In this document: positions 17,064-26,147 of the stretch, one piece after another
Numbering within the stretch: the stretch's first letter is position 1
How the letters are laid out: the number at the start of each line of letters is the position of its first letter
NCBI GenBank assembly: GCA_021372515.1
Contig: JAJFUG010000045.1
Coordinates: 18,401 to 82,400, forward strand
Reading direction: 5' to 3'
Length of the DNA stretch: 64,000 bases
Source: a bacterium
GTDB lineage: Bacteria; Gemmatimonadota; Glassbacteria; GWA2-58-10
The notes under the pieces: generated by a model
What the model saw: the letters and a program-made list of their open reading frames with translations, nothing else
Told to the model about the DNA's origin: nothing
Databases searched by the model: none
Program-made: the position numbers and the translations under genes

Positions 17064-18284
17064 ATGAAATTTGAACTGACCGATCTTGCGGACCAGATGG
17101 CCCGGATAGCGGTGGTGGGAGTGGGCGGCGCCGGCGGAAACGCGATCAATCACATGATCGACTCGCAAATGAAAGGCGTCGACTTCGTCGCGGCCAATAC
17201 CGATGTCCAGGCCCTCTCGATCAGCCGCGCCCCCTACAAGGTGCAGATCGGCAAGCAGCTCACCAAGGGCCTGGGCGCGGGCGCTCGCCCCGAGGTGGGC
17301 AAGGCGGCCATGGAGGAGGACCGTGATGAGCTGGCCAGCATGCTGGAGGGCTCGGACATGGTGTTCATCACCGCCGGAATGGGCGGCGGCACCGGCACTG
17401 GGGCGGCCCCGGTGGTATCCGAGATCGCCCGTGAGCTGGGCGCGCTGACCATCGGAGTCGTGACCAAGCCCTTCATTTTCGAGGGCCGCAAACGTATCAA
17501 GCAGGCCGAGCTGGGCATCGCCGAGCTGCGCAAGCACGTCGACACGATCATCATCGTGCCCAACCAGCGCCTTCTGGGCCTGGTGGGCAAGAACACCACC
17601 TTCGAGGAAGCCCTGAAGATCGCCGACAACATCCTGCTCTACGCCTGCCAGGGAATCAGCGAGCTGATCACCACCCCGGCCCTGGTGAACCTGGACTTCG
17701 CGGACGTGAAGACGATCATGTCGGGCATGGGCGACGCCCTGATGGGCACCGGTTTCGCCAGCGGCGAGTACCGCGCGGCCGAGGCGGCCCAGGAGGCGAT
17801 CAGCTCGCCGCTGCTGGAGGACGTGCACATCAAGGGTGCGCGCGGCGTGCTGGTCAACATCACCGGCGGCAGCGACCTGACCCTGCACGAGGTGAACGAC
17901 GCCAACAACGTGATATACGAGGCCGCGGGCGAGGATGCCAACATCATTTTCGGCGCGATGATCGACGAGTCGATGAACGGCCAGGTGCGCGTGACCGTGA
18001 TCGCCACCGGCTTCGGCCGCGAGGAGGAGCAGGCCGTCCCCGAGCGCATGGTGGCGGAAAAGCCCCTGAACAACGTGATCGAGATCGAGCGCGCCATCGA
18101 CCGCGCCATCGGCGATGACCTGTCGGGCTCGGGCTCGTTCGTGGTCTCGGGGCGCAGCAGCTCCATGCTGCGCGGCGACAAGCCCCAGGCGTCGAAGCCG
18201 ATCCCGACCGCGCCCGGCAAGCCGAACCCGCTGACTTACGAGGAACTGGAGATACCGACTTTCATCCGTCGCCAGATCGACTGA
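17064..18284 (+). CDS. ftsZ: Cell division GTPase FtsZ
   Basis: A 406-residue tubulin homologue. The GTP-binding signature [13 protein letters not shown] is at about residues 109-121, preceded by [14 protein letters not shown] and AANTDVQAL. The T7 loop [11 protein letters not shown] is intact. A disordered linker of about 70 residues leads to the conserved C-terminal peptide [13 protein letters not shown], which binds FtsA and other partners. It forms the Z ring. It closes the dcw run; GGGGAGAGG precedes the ATG. Confidence 0.97.
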   Translation: MKFELTDLADQMARIAVVGVGGAGGNAINHMIDSQMKGVDFVAANTDVQALSISRAPYKVQIGKQLTKGLGAGARPEVGKAAMEEDRDELASMLEGSDMVFITAGMGGGTGTGAAPVVSEIARELGALTIGVVTKPFIFEGRKRIKQAELGIAELRKHVDTIIIVPNQRLLGLVGKNTTFEEALKIADNILLYACQGISELITTPALVNLDFADVKTIMSGMGDALMGTGFASGEYRAAEAAQEAISSPLLEDVHIKGARGVLVNITGGSDLTLHEVNDANNVIYEAAGEDANIIFGAMIDESMNGQVRVTVIATGFGREEEQAVPERMVAEKPLNNVIEIERAIDRAIGDDLSGSGSFVVSGRSSSMLRGDKPQASKPIPTAPGKPNPLTYEELEIPTFIRRQID

Positions 18285-18356
18285 AAAGGTCTCTTTGACT
18301 GAAACGGCCGTCCGGTGCAATCTCTACCGGGCGGCCCCCCGCCGGGAAGCGTCGAG

Positions 18357-18911
18357 ATGGCCGGCAGAAAGATTCGCATCCCCAGGCTGGTCAAACCCGT
18401 GGCCGCGGTCATGTCCGCCGAGCCGGAGCTGCTGGACGCGGCGGTGGCAAACCTGACCCAGGAACTCGGCCCGGTGGACCTGAGCAGCCCGGATTATCTT
18501 TTCGATTTTTCGGACTACTACCGCCGGGAGATGGGCGGGCCTCTTGTCAAGAGATTTGTGAGTTTCAGCCGCCTAAGTCTTCCGGAATTCCTGGCCCCGC
18601 TCAAGCGCCGGACCGCGGCCTGTGAGCGTCTACGCGGCTCCCGCCCCGGCGGAGGACGGCGGGTGAACGTGGACCCGGGCTACTGGTCGGATGCCAAACT
18701 CGTGCTGGCCTCGACCAAGAACTACTCGCACCGCATCGCCATCGGGCGGAGGGTGTTCGCCGAGGTGACCCTGCTCGTGCGGGCCGGAAGGCTGGAAAGC
18801 CTTGATTGGACTTATCCTGACTACCGCACAGAACTGGCTTTGGATTTCTTCGGTAAAGTTCGAAAAATTTATTTTAAGCAGCTCACGATCTTGACAGGCT
18901 GCAACTTTTGA
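18357..18911 (+). CDS. DUF4416 family protein
   Basis: A 184-residue soluble protein. The pattern FDFSDYYRREMGGPLVKRFVSF, VNVDPGY, VLASTKNYSHRI, EVTLLV and WTYPDYR is the DUF4416 signature. The function is unknown; the conserved K, H, D and Y residues suggest ligand binding. The in-frame GTG at 18315 is possible, but the ATG at 18357 gives the usual family N-terminus (KIRIPRLVKPVAAVMS) and has GGGAAG upstream. It lies 72 bp after ftsZ. Its last bases contain the promoter for the M23 gene. Confidence 0.85.
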   Translation: MAGRKIRIPRLVKPVAAVMSAEPELLDAAVANLTQELGPVDLSSPDYLFDFSDYYRREMGGPLVKRFVSFSRLSLPEFLAPLKRRTAACERLRGSRPGGGRRVNVDPGYWSDAKLVLASTKNYSHRIAIGRRVFAEVTLLVRAGRLESLDWTYPDYRTELALDFFGKVRKIYFKQLTILTGCNF

Positions 18912-18918
18912 GTATAAT
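18891..18918 (+). promoter_or_regulatory. Strong sigma-70-type promoter for the M23 peptidase gene
   Basis: TTGACA at 18891-18896 and TATAAT at 18913-18918, both perfect consensus hexamers, are 16 bp apart. The -35 element lies inside the end of the DUF4416 gene, and transcription would start about 125 bp before the ATG at 19049. Confidence 0.75.
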
Positions 18919-19048
18919 CTTGCATTTAACCGGCACGCTGTATATTTTCGGCCAGCCGCCAAGGCACAACAATCAGACAAATCCGCGTCCCACGGCAGCT
19001 GCCGCGGGGTCGCCTCCACGGATAAGTTTCAATTCAAATCGAGATTGA

Positions 19049-20467
19049 ATGCCCATGCAAGATTTTAAGGATACCCCCGCGCGTGGCAGCGCCGAGGGGC
19101 CAGCACGGACCCCTGCCGGCCGCAGACAGAAAATACGCCGCTATGCCACTGTATTGGCCGCCAGCCTGGCCGCTCTCTATACGCTCAACCTCTATTTCGA
19201 TCCCTCCCCGGAAATCCAGTTCGACAACTCCGACCTCGATTCCAGCGGCGGGCCGCACGCCGCCCGGGATTCATCCTCCATCATCCGCTGGCTGGTCGAG
19301 CCGATCAGCACCCTGGACAAAGTGCGGGTGGGAGACACGTTCGAGACCCTGTTGCGCCGCAACGGCATCGACTACGACCGCATGCTCCAGATGATCCAGT
19401 GCGCCCGTCCGCTGTACAACCTGAACCGCGTGGTGGTGGGACGCGAGATCAAGTTCATCTTCCAGAACGAAAAGCTCGCCGCCCTGGAGTACGAGATCGA
19501 CCCCGACCGCACGCTGCGCCTGACCTGCGCCGACACCATGGCGGAAGTGGACTGGAACGCCGAGTTGGTGGAGACCGAGTACCAGGTGCGCGAGCGCGAG
19601 GTCAGCGGCACGATCGAGAATTCTCTTTATCAGAGCGTGGTGGACGTGGCCGGGCAGCCCGAGCTGGCCATGCGCCTGAGCGAGATTTTCGCCTGGCAGA
19701 TCGATTTCCACAGTGACGTGCAGAAGGGTGACCGGTTCAAGCTGATCTACGAGGAAAAGGTGCACCCCAAGGGAACCGCGAAGGTGGGCGAAATTTTCGC
19801 CGCGGTCTACCAGAGCGCGGGACGCGACTTCTACGCGATCCGTTACACGAACAAGGACGGCAGCCAGGACTATTTCGATCTGGATGGCCTGAGCATGCGC
19901 CGCAAGTTCCTCAAGTCCCCCTTCAAGTACATGCCCCGGATCAGCAGCCGTTTCACCTACAGCCGTTTCCACCCGATCCTCAAGATCCGCCGTCCGCACC
20001 TGGGCGTGGACTACGCCGCCCCGGCCGGGACCCCCGTGCTGGCCCTGGGCGACGGACGGGTGACGTTCTCCGGCCGCAAGGGCGGGTTCGGCAATTTCAT
20101 CCTGCTCAAGCATAACGGCATGTACGCCACCGGTTACGGCCACCTGCAGAAAATACTGGTGCATAGCGGCACCACTGTCCGCCAGGGGCAGGTGATCGGC
20201 CTGGTGGGCAGCACCGGGCTCGCCACCGGCCCGCACCTGGATTTCCGCTTCTTCAGGAACGGCACCCCGGTCGATCCGCTCAAGGTGGATATCCCCAACG
20301 GCGACCCGATCGACAAGTCGGTGCTGAGCGCCTACAAATCGCACCGCGACGAAATGGTCCACCGTATGGATCACATCGGCTCGCCCTACGGCCCGCCCGA
20401 GCCCAGCCTGGCCGCCGGCCCGGCCAATTCGGCCGCCGCGGGAGCCAGCAAGCTGGAGGATGAATAA
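19049..20467 (+). CDS. M23 family peptidoglycan endopeptidase (MepM/YebA-like)
   Basis: A 472-residue membrane-anchored peptidase: one N-terminal helix (about residues 32-48), an OapA/LysM-like region (RVGDTFETLLRRNGIDYD at about 92), a connecting domain, and a LytM/M23 domain at about 300-410. The LytM domain shows HLGVDYAAPAGTPVLALGDG (H-x3-D zinc ligands), GYGHL, and GPHLDFRF. The last motif is usually H-x-H; here the second His is Asp. It probably cuts peptide crosslinks during growth or division. It follows the dcw cluster with its own promoter and ends at a strong terminator. Confidence 0.88.
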   Translation: MPMQDFKDTPARGSAEGPARTPAGRRQKIRRYATVLAASLAALYTLNLYFDPSPEIQFDNSDLDSSGGPHAARDSSSIIRWLVEPISTLDKVRVGDTFETLLRRNGIDYDRMLQMIQCARPLYNLNRVVVGREIKFIFQNEKLAALEYEIDPDRTLRLTCADTMAEVDWNAELVETEYQVREREVSGTIENSLYQSVVDVAGQPELAMRLSEIFAWQIDFHSDVQKGDRFKLIYEEKVHPKGTAKVGEIFAAVYQSAGRDFYAIRYTNKDGSQDYFDLDGLSMRRKFLKSPFKYMPRISSRFTYSRFHPILKIRRPHLGVDYAAPAGTPVLALGDGRVTFSGRKGGFGNFILLKHNGMYATGYGHLQKILVHSGTTVRQGQVIGLVGSTGLATGPHLDFRFFRNGTPVDPLKVDIPNGDPIDKSVLSAYKSHRDEMVHRMDHIGSPYGPPEPSLAAGPANSAAAGASKLEDE

Positions 20468-20501
20468 TCCAGCCGGCGTGAACGAGACCTGGAAATGAAA
20501 G

Positions 20502-20541
20502 AGGCCGGTCCAGCAATTGGACCGGCCTTCATATTTTTTAT
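20502..20541. terminator. Rho-independent terminator, probably bidirectional
   Basis: A perfect 10-bp stem, AGGCCGGTCC (20502-20511) with GGACCGGCCT (20519-20528) and a 7-base loop, is followed by TCATATTTTTTAT. It ends the M23 gene on the plus strand and also lies just after the stop of the minus-strand SUMF1 gene. Confidence 0.85.
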
Positions 20542-20552
20542 CATCCTGCTTT

Positions 20553-22043
20553 TCAATATTCTCTTACCACACGGAAGCCGATACTTCCAAATTTTGTGTT
20601 ATTATCATACTTATCACGTCGAAAAGAAACACAATAATTCGCTTCAGACATCCAACTTCCGCCTGCAGCTATCGGCGCTACACCATGAATGTCAGCCGAA
20701 CACCATTCTCTTACATTTCCATGCATATCATAAAGACCCCACTTGTTCGCCTTACGCGATGCCACCATATGCGTTTTCCCGGAACTATTCCCTTTATACC
20801 AATCTGTTTCACTTAAATTTAATTCTTCATCACCGCTAAAATATTTTGTATCCGAACCCGCTCTACAGGCATATTCCCATTCATATGCAAACGGAAGTCG
20901 AAAATATAATCCTGTTCTTTGACTGAGCCAATCACAGTATGCTGTCGCGTCTTGATATGACACAAATACCACTGGCTGCTCATTTGAAATGTATGGATAC
21001 TGGTCATTCCACTCGCCATGAGGATAATTGACATCTTTTGCAAATACTCTGAACTGTTGAATTGTAATTTCCGTCGTACTCATCTTAAAACCACTCACTT
21101 TTGTGAATGGAACGAAATTGCTGCGATCTAAAGTCATAAAATCGCCCGCCGGGATACTTACCATTTTAATTCCCATTGGTTCTGTTATATTTATCTCAAT
21201 TTTTCGACCCAGAGCCGCTCGCACCTCTTGTTCATGAACGCATCGAGGACACTCATTCAGATATTTTTTCATATCCTCAATCGAGCTGCTATCCGAAAGC
21301 TTTTCATACAACACTTCCTCTATCATCTCGCGCACTTTTGTTACATACAATCCACCAGCATGCGCATTGAGGTACCCTTTTAAAACATTTACATCTTTTG
21401 ATTCTTTTATCTTAAGGAATTCCTTCTCATCCAATTCCACAGCTCTTGCATTGTCAATAGATCGCTTCTTTATCAATACTTTATCAATATTAACAATCTC
21501 GACTAATTGCCAGTAAACACCCCTGTCTCTCATTTTCAGATTAACAACAAACACGTCGTCAGCACTGCCCAAAGACACATCGACTCCAACATATGCTATG
21601 CTTCCTTCTTGTTTCACGAATTTTATACAATTCAATACATCCTTTACATCAACGCCATACAGCAGTGGCGTCTCAGAAAAACAGGAACTTGTATCATCGC
21701 TTTCAAAGCTCCCGGTTTCAACCTGGTCAATCAATTGTCTCTTCAAGTCATTGACAAGTTGTGGCCGCATTATATCAAGCAGCCCTTTATCAATATTCGG
21801 TCCTGTTTCTTCCCGTTGATTTAGCACAACACTGTTTTTGTCTCGCCCTCTCAATAGTTGATTTATAGCGCTTTCAACCACCCCATCAATATCTACATAT
21901 TTATTAAATTGGGTGACATCATGATTTTTAATGGCACTTATAACCTCACCCAAAGAATATTCCGGACTTGTGTATTTATCCCATCCCAGAAGAAACAATA
22001 CCGCCCCTAATATCAATATAATTATTAACAACAATTTTTTCAT
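20553..22043 (-). CDS. Membrane-anchored DUF2939-SUMF1 (formylglycine-generating-enzyme-like) fusion protein, AT-rich
   Basis: A 496-residue protein with an N-terminal membrane helix (KKLLLIIILILGAVLFLLG), a DUF2939-like part (SPEYSLGEVISAIKNHDVTQFNKYVDI, about residues 25-55 on), and a middle with repeated YLN/YLNxCP-type helices (about 205-275). A SUMF1/FGE domain follows (about 290-496: VSIPAGDF, MSTTEITIQQF, RLPFAYEWEYACRAG, WGLYDMHGNVREW). In true FGE a GGSYMCxxxYC-type Cys pair binds copper; here it reads GGSWMSEANYC, so the first Cys is Ser. ATG 22043 with GAAGG is chosen over TTG 22055. Sampled lines are 32-40% GC, far below the flanks, which suggests horizontal transfer. Confidence 0.8.
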   Translation of the reverse strand: MKKLLLIIILILGAVLFLLGWDKYTSPEYSLGEVISAIKNHDVTQFNKYVDIDGVVESAINQLLRGRDKNSVVLNQREETGPNIDKGLLDIMRPQLVNDLKRQLIDQVETGSFESDDTSSCFSETPLLYGVDVKDVLNCIKFVKQEGSIAYVGVDVSLGSADDVFVVNLKMRDRGVYWQLVEIVNIDKVLIKKRSIDNARAVELDEKEFLKIKESKDVNVLKGYLNAHAGGLYVTKVREMIEEVLYEKLSDSSSIEDMKKYLNECPRCVHEQEVRAALGRKIEINITEPMGIKMVSIPAGDFMTLDRSNFVPFTKVSGFKMSTTEITIQQFRVFAKDVNYPHGEWNDQYPYISNEQPVVFVSYQDATAYCDWLSQRTGLYFRLPFAYEWEYACRAGSDTKYFSGDEELNLSETDWYKGNSSGKTHMVASRKANKWGLYDMHGNVREWCSADIHGVAPIAAGGSWMSEANYCVSFRRDKYDNNTKFGSIGFRVVREY

Positions 22044-22170
22044 CGCAACCTTCAATTAATTTACACGCACCACCTTGTTGTCTTGATTGCATTTATCTCA
22101 TTTTAAATAGTAAATCGGTCTATCCACCCTGTCACTTTTGAAGCTATCACTTGGCGTTCTGTCGTTATAT

Positions 22171-22566
22171 TCACCGCGCCGCCTGGATGAAACGCACCGC
22201 CCCGGCCGGCACCCAGCCTCGTCCCTCGTTCCAGGTGAGGCAGTACCACAGCTGGCCGTCCTGACGGGTGCTGTCCACGATGTCCACGCTCAGGCCGCGC
22301 TCCAGCACGCCCCGGCTGACCGCCCCGGCCCCGGCCCCGCCCGGCTCGCTCCAGGCGGTCTCGCTTTCGGCCACCACCACCGCAGGCTGCACCGCCCGCC
22401 GGCTGAGTGTGCCCGTGGCGGCCCAGCGGCCGGTGGCACTCTCCGAACCGTAGGACCAGATGTACACGATCAGGAAAAAGATCAGCGCCGTATTGATCAG
22501 CACCAGACTGAAAATGAAAGTCCGGTAGTGCCGGGCCACGAACGCGTTTTTAAGCGGGTTGAACAA
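22171..22566 (-). CDS. Small membrane-anchored SH3-domain protein
   Basis: A 131-residue protein: a short cytoplasmic start, one membrane helix (about residues 17-38, FIFSLVLINTALIFFLIVYIW), an Ala/Ser-rich linker, and a C-terminal bacterial SH3-like domain (about 68-128) with VLERGLSVDIV, LWYCLTWNEGRGWVPAGAVRFI. SH3b domains often bind peptidoglycan or other extracytoplasmic ligands; the target here is unknown. The start is TTG 22564-22566 with AGGAGGAGA before it, overlapping the recO stop region. It ends the phoH-to-recO operon. Confidence 0.7.
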   Translation of the reverse strand: MFNPLKNAFVARHYRTFIFSLVLINTALIFFLIVYIWSYGSESATGRWAATGTLSRRAVQPAVVVAESETAWSEPGGAGAGAVSRGVLERGLSVDIVDSTRQDGQLWYCLTWNEGRGWVPAGAVRFIQAAR

Positions 22567-22575
22567 ATCTCCTCC

Positions 22576-23379
22576 TCAGGCGCCGCCGGTGGATGGCCCG
22601 TTCCAGGACAGGCCCTCCCGGGCGGCAGGCAACTCGCCCACATGGTAGGCGAAATAACGGCGGGCCAAGCGTTCCAGTTCCCTGAGGCTGTCCTCGTCCG
22701 GGGCCTGTTGCAGGTCATCCGGCCCGGCGGGCAGACGGCGCAGGCTGCGGTACAGGAAACGCAAGCCCGCGTAATCCAGGCCGCCCTCAGGGGCATAGTC
22801 CTGGTCCTGGCGGGAGGGTTCGCACTCCGGGCAGAGCAGCCCGCCCTCGGCGATCACGAAACGGTAGCGGCTGCGCCGCCCGTGGGGCTGTCCGCAGCGA
22901 ACACACTCGACAAGCTGCGGCTCCAGCCCCAGCACCGCGGCCAGACGCCAGCGGAACGCCAGGCGCGCCAGGCGCAGGAAATCGTGCTCGCGGCCGTGCA
23001 GGTCGCACAGGACCAGAAACTCATCCAGCAGGCCGAACAGCGCGGTGCTTTCCTGGTCCGGCTCGCTGAAAGACTTGATCGCCTCCACCGCCTCGGAGGC
23101 GGCCAGGAACGCCTCCAGGCTCTCGCGCAGCCCGGGACGCTGGGCCAGCGGGTCGGCCTCGCGCAAGGTGGGCATGGCGCCGTGGGCCGCTTTGCGGTAG
23201 ATCAGGCTCACCCGGCTGAACGTTTCGAGGCAACCCTGGAACTTGCTGCGCGGACGTCGGGCCCCCTTGACCATCAGGCTCTGGCGTCCAGCGTCCGGGG
23301 TCAGCACCCAGATCACCCGGCTGGTGTCGCTGTAGTCGACCCCGCCGAGCACTATGGCATCCTGCTTGAGCGGCTGCAT
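22576..23379 (-). CDS. recO: DNA repair protein RecO
   Basis: A 267-residue RecO. The OB-fold N-terminus reads LKQDAIVLGGVDYSDTSRVIWVLTP, followed by VKGARRPRSKFQGCLE. The zinc finger near residues 148-190 has CVRCG and CPEC pairs. It loads RecA on gaps with RecR (RecFOR pathway). The ATG at 23379 gives the usual family start; upstream in-frame codons reach back to mgtE. It is the second-last gene of the operon, the position recO occupies after era in many bacteria. Confidence 0.9.
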   Translation of the reverse strand: MQPLKQDAIVLGGVDYSDTSRVIWVLTPDAGRQSLMVKGARRPRSKFQGCLETFSRVSLIYRKAAHGAMPTLREADPLAQRPGLRESLEAFLAASEAVEAIKSFSEPDQESTALFGLLDEFLVLCDLHGREHDFLRLARLAFRWRLAAVLGLEPQLVECVRCGQPHGRRSRYRFVIAEGGLLCPECEPSRQDQDYAPEGGLDYAGLRFLYRSLRRLPAGPDDLQQAPDEDSLRELERLARRYFAYHVGELPAAREGLSWNGPSTGGA

Positions 23380-23423
23380 CACGCGCCTCTGTGCCCAAGT
23401 CCGGGTTCTGTACACCACCGGTC

Positions 23424-24809
23424 TCAGTGCAGCAGGAACATCGCGCTCAGACCGAGGATGAGGAAAAAGCTGATAATGTCCGTAATGTTGGTGATGAACG
23501 TGGAGGAGACCGCGGGGTCGAAACCCAGGGCGCGCAGCATCAGGGGCCAGATCGCCCCCAGGGTGCCGGCCATGGTCATGGCGGTCCAGGCCGCCGAGCC
23601 CACGATCAGCGCCAGTTGGGCGTTGGACTGGGTGAACCAGACAAAAGCCCCGATCACCAGGCTGATCGCCAGGCCGTTGAGCAGCGCCACCGCAGCCTCG
23701 CTCATCACCACGATTTTCTTGCGCCCCTCCATCTCACGCAGGATCAGGCGGCGCAGGGTCACGGCCAGGCTCTGTGTGCTGGTGTTGCCGCCGATCCCCG
23801 CCACCACCGGCAGGAACATCGCCAGGACCACCTCGCGTTCGAGCACTCCGATGAACAGCTTGATGATGTGGGCCGAGACCAGGGTGAAACCGAGGTTGAG
23901 CACGAGCCAGGGCAGGCGGTAGCGCACGGACTGGAACACGCCCAGCTTTTCGACGCTCTCGTCCTCGTTGACGCCGCTCATGCGGAAAATGTCCTCGGTC
24001 GCCTCCTCTTCCATGATGTCGATCACGTCATCCACTGTGACCCGTCCCAACAGACGCCCCTGGCTGTCCACCACCGCGATGGAGACCAGGTTGTAGCGCG
24101 ACAGCAGGTGGGCCACCTGTTCCTGGTCCATCTCCGGTGAGACGCTCACTATGTCGGTGTCCATGATGTCGGCGATTTTCGCCCCGGGGTCGGCCAGGAT
24201 AAGGTCGGTGGTCGCCAGGGTGCCGCGCAGTATGTTCTCGCTGTCCACCACGTACACGGTGAAGAACTGTATCTCCTGGCCCAGCCGCCGCACCCGCTCG
24301 ATGGCCTCGGCCGCGGACAGCCCGGTCTCGACCGAGACCAGCTCGCTGGTCATGACTCCGCCGGCCGTGTCGTCGGCGTAAGTCATCAGGGTCTGGATGT
24401 CCTCGCGGTCTTCCTTGTCGATCACGCTGAGGACGCGGGCGGCCTCCTTTTCGGACAGCTCCTGCACGATGTCGGTGGCGTCGTCATCGCTCAGTTCCTC
24501 GAACAGCTCGAACAGGGCCTGGTCATCCAGATTGCGGATCAGCTCCTCCTGGTCCTCCTCGCGCGTCTCGGCCAGGGTCTCGGAGGCGATTTCCGCCGGC
24601 AGAAGGTTGAAGAACAGCTTGCGCTCGTCCTCATCCATCCGCTCGACCAGGTCGGCCAGGTCGGCCGGGTGCTCGGACTGCACCGCCTCGACCAAGCTGG
24701 CCAGGCCCGTCTCGCCCGCTTCGAGCAGTTCACGCACCTCTTCGAGAGTAAGAGGCTGCTGTCCCTCGGCGTACTGCTCCTGGCTGTCGAGGCCCTTGTC
24801 TTCGCTCAC
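23424..24809 (-). CDS. mgtE: Magnesium channel/transporter MgtE
   Basis: A 461-residue MgtE. The cytosolic N-domain holds the EELREL/DLADLVERMDEDERKLFFNLLP superhelix (about residues 1-120). Two CBS domains follow (about 125-255; DTAGGVMTSELVSV is the family marker), then five membrane helices (about 275-455). GGNTSTQS, TAMTMAGTLGAIWPL and PAVSSTF line the pore. The CBS/N domains sense cytosolic Mg2+ and close the channel. The start is GTG 24809 with AGGAG, 4 bp after the preceding CNNM gene. No upstream M-box riboswitch was seen. Confidence 0.93.
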   Translation of the reverse strand: MSEDKGLDSQEQYAEGQQPLTLEEVRELLEAGETGLASLVEAVQSEHPADLADLVERMDEDERKLFFNLLPAEIASETLAETREEDQEELIRNLDDQALFELFEELSDDDATDIVQELSEKEAARVLSVIDKEDREDIQTLMTYADDTAGGVMTSELVSVETGLSAAEAIERVRRLGQEIQFFTVYVVDSENILRGTLATTDLILADPGAKIADIMDTDIVSVSPEMDQEQVAHLLSRYNLVSIAVVDSQGRLLGRVTVDDVIDIMEEEATEDIFRMSGVNEDESVEKLGVFQSVRYRLPWLVLNLGFTLVSAHIIKLFIGVLEREVVLAMFLPVVAGIGGNTSTQSLAVTLRRLILREMEGRKKIVVMSEAAVALLNGLAISLVIGAFVWFTQSNAQLALIVGSAAWTAMTMAGTLGAIWPLMLRALGFDPAVSSTFITNITDIISFFLILGLSAMFLLH

Positions 24810-24813
24810 GCTC

Positions 24814-26130
24814 TCACTCCTGTCTGTCCTCAATCCGACGAATGTGCACCCGTCCGTCCCCATCCCGGGCCGCCGGGTGTCCGCTGTCATCCATCTGCTT
24901 GAGCTGAAGGCGCTCCACCCGCTTGGGCGAGGCCTCCAACACGGTGATGCGCACCGAGCCGAGCTGGAATTTCTCGCCGACCTCGGGGATACGCCCCAGC
25001 TCGGCCATCAGAAGCCCGGCCACTGTCTCCACCTCGTGGTCCGTCTCGGGCAGCTCGATCTGCCCCTCGAGGTCCTCGAAGCGCGTGCTGCCGCTCACGG
25101 TCAGGCTGCGGTCGCGCCCCACCGTGACCAGGGCTCCCCGCTTGTCGTGCACGTCCCGGATGTCGCCCACCAGTTCCTCCAACAGGTCCTCCAGGGTCAC
25201 GATCCCGGCCGTGCCGCCGTACTCGTCAAGCACCACGGCCAGGTGGATTTTCTTCTGACGCATCTCGTAGAGCAGGCTGTCGCACTTGCTCGTCTCGGGG
25301 GTGAAAATCACCGGGTGGATCACCGGCGCCTCGATCGGCTCGCTACGCACCAGGTCGACCACGTGCACCATGCCGATGATGTGATCGAGCGTGCCCTCGT
25401 AGACCGGGATGCGCGAAAAGTAGCTCTCGCTCATCTTCTCGGCCACCTCGCGCAACGAGGCCTCGTGGCGGATCGCCACCAGGTCCGTGCGCGGGGTCAT
25501 GATCTCGCGGACCATGGTCTCGCTGAAATCGAACACCCCGGAGATGTAGCTGCTCTCCTCCTTGTGCAGCACCCCCTCGCGCTCGCTCTCCATCAGCACC
25601 CGCTGGATGTTCTTGCGGGTGAAAAGCTGTTCCTGCCCGGGGTTGGACACTCCGGCCAGTTTCAGCAGCACCTGGGCCGCGCGGTGCACCACCCGGTTCA
25701 CCGGCAGAAGCAGGTAGTAGAACAGCCAGAGCGGCGCCGCCAGCACCGGCAGCAGGCCCGCGGCGTGGTCGCGCGCCAGGCTCTTGGGCAGTATTTCGCC
25801 GAAGAGCAGGATGGGTGGAGTGACAATCGCCGGTATCAACAGGACCGAGACAAGCAGCGGGTGCGAACTGTCCTGCGGAATGTACTCGAACACCATGTCC
25901 GAGATCAGGACCGTGGCCAGGATATGGACCACATTGTTGCCCACCAGCAGAGTGGACAGGATATCGCCCGGCTTGCCACTGAACCGCCGCGCCAGCCAGG
26001 CTATGGCACCGCCCTTGTCCAGGCGGCTCTGCAACCTGATCTTGTTGATCGAGATCAGAGCCGTCTCCGTACCGCTGAAAAACGCGCTCCCCAGGAGCGT
26101 CAGCAGCAGGAGCCATTGTTCTGCTTCCAC
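24814..26130 (-). CDS. CNNM/CorC-family transporter (DUF21-CBS-CorC_HlyC), second paralogue
   Basis: A 438-residue protein with a DUF21 membrane domain (about residues 1-180; FFSGTETALISINKIRL is the family start motif), a CBS pair (about 200-325; REIMTPRTDLVAIR, DEYGGTAGIVTLEDLLEELVGDI) and a C-terminal CorC_HlyC domain (about 335-420). CNNM proteins export or balance Mg2+, and some bind ATP at the CBS pair. Its stop is 5 bp from the mgtE start. It is clearly paralogous to the next upstream gene. Confidence 0.9.
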   Translation of the reverse strand: MEAEQWLLLLTLLGSAFFSGTETALISINKIRLQSRLDKGGAIAWLARRFSGKPGDILSTLLVGNNVVHILATVLISDMVFEYIPQDSSHPLLVSVLLIPAIVTPPILLFGEILPKSLARDHAAGLLPVLAAPLWLFYYLLLPVNRVVHRAAQVLLKLAGVSNPGQEQLFTRKNIQRVLMESEREGVLHKEESSYISGVFDFSETMVREIMTPRTDLVAIRHEASLREVAEKMSESYFSRIPVYEGTLDHIIGMVHVVDLVRSEPIEAPVIHPVIFTPETSKCDSLLYEMRQKKIHLAVVLDEYGGTAGIVTLEDLLEELVGDIRDVHDKRGALVTVGRDRSLTVSGSTRFEDLEGQIELPETDHEVETVAGLLMAELGRIPEVGEKFQLGSVRITVLEASPKRVERLQLKQMDDSGHPAARDGDGRVHIRRIEDRQE

Positions 26131-26147
26131 GTTTTCCTCTGGTTGAG

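Noticed and set aside
20553-22170. AT-rich block as an integrated mobile element
   Set aside because: No transposase, integrase, tRNA gene, direct repeats or inverted ends were seen at the edges; only the single gene is unusual in composition.
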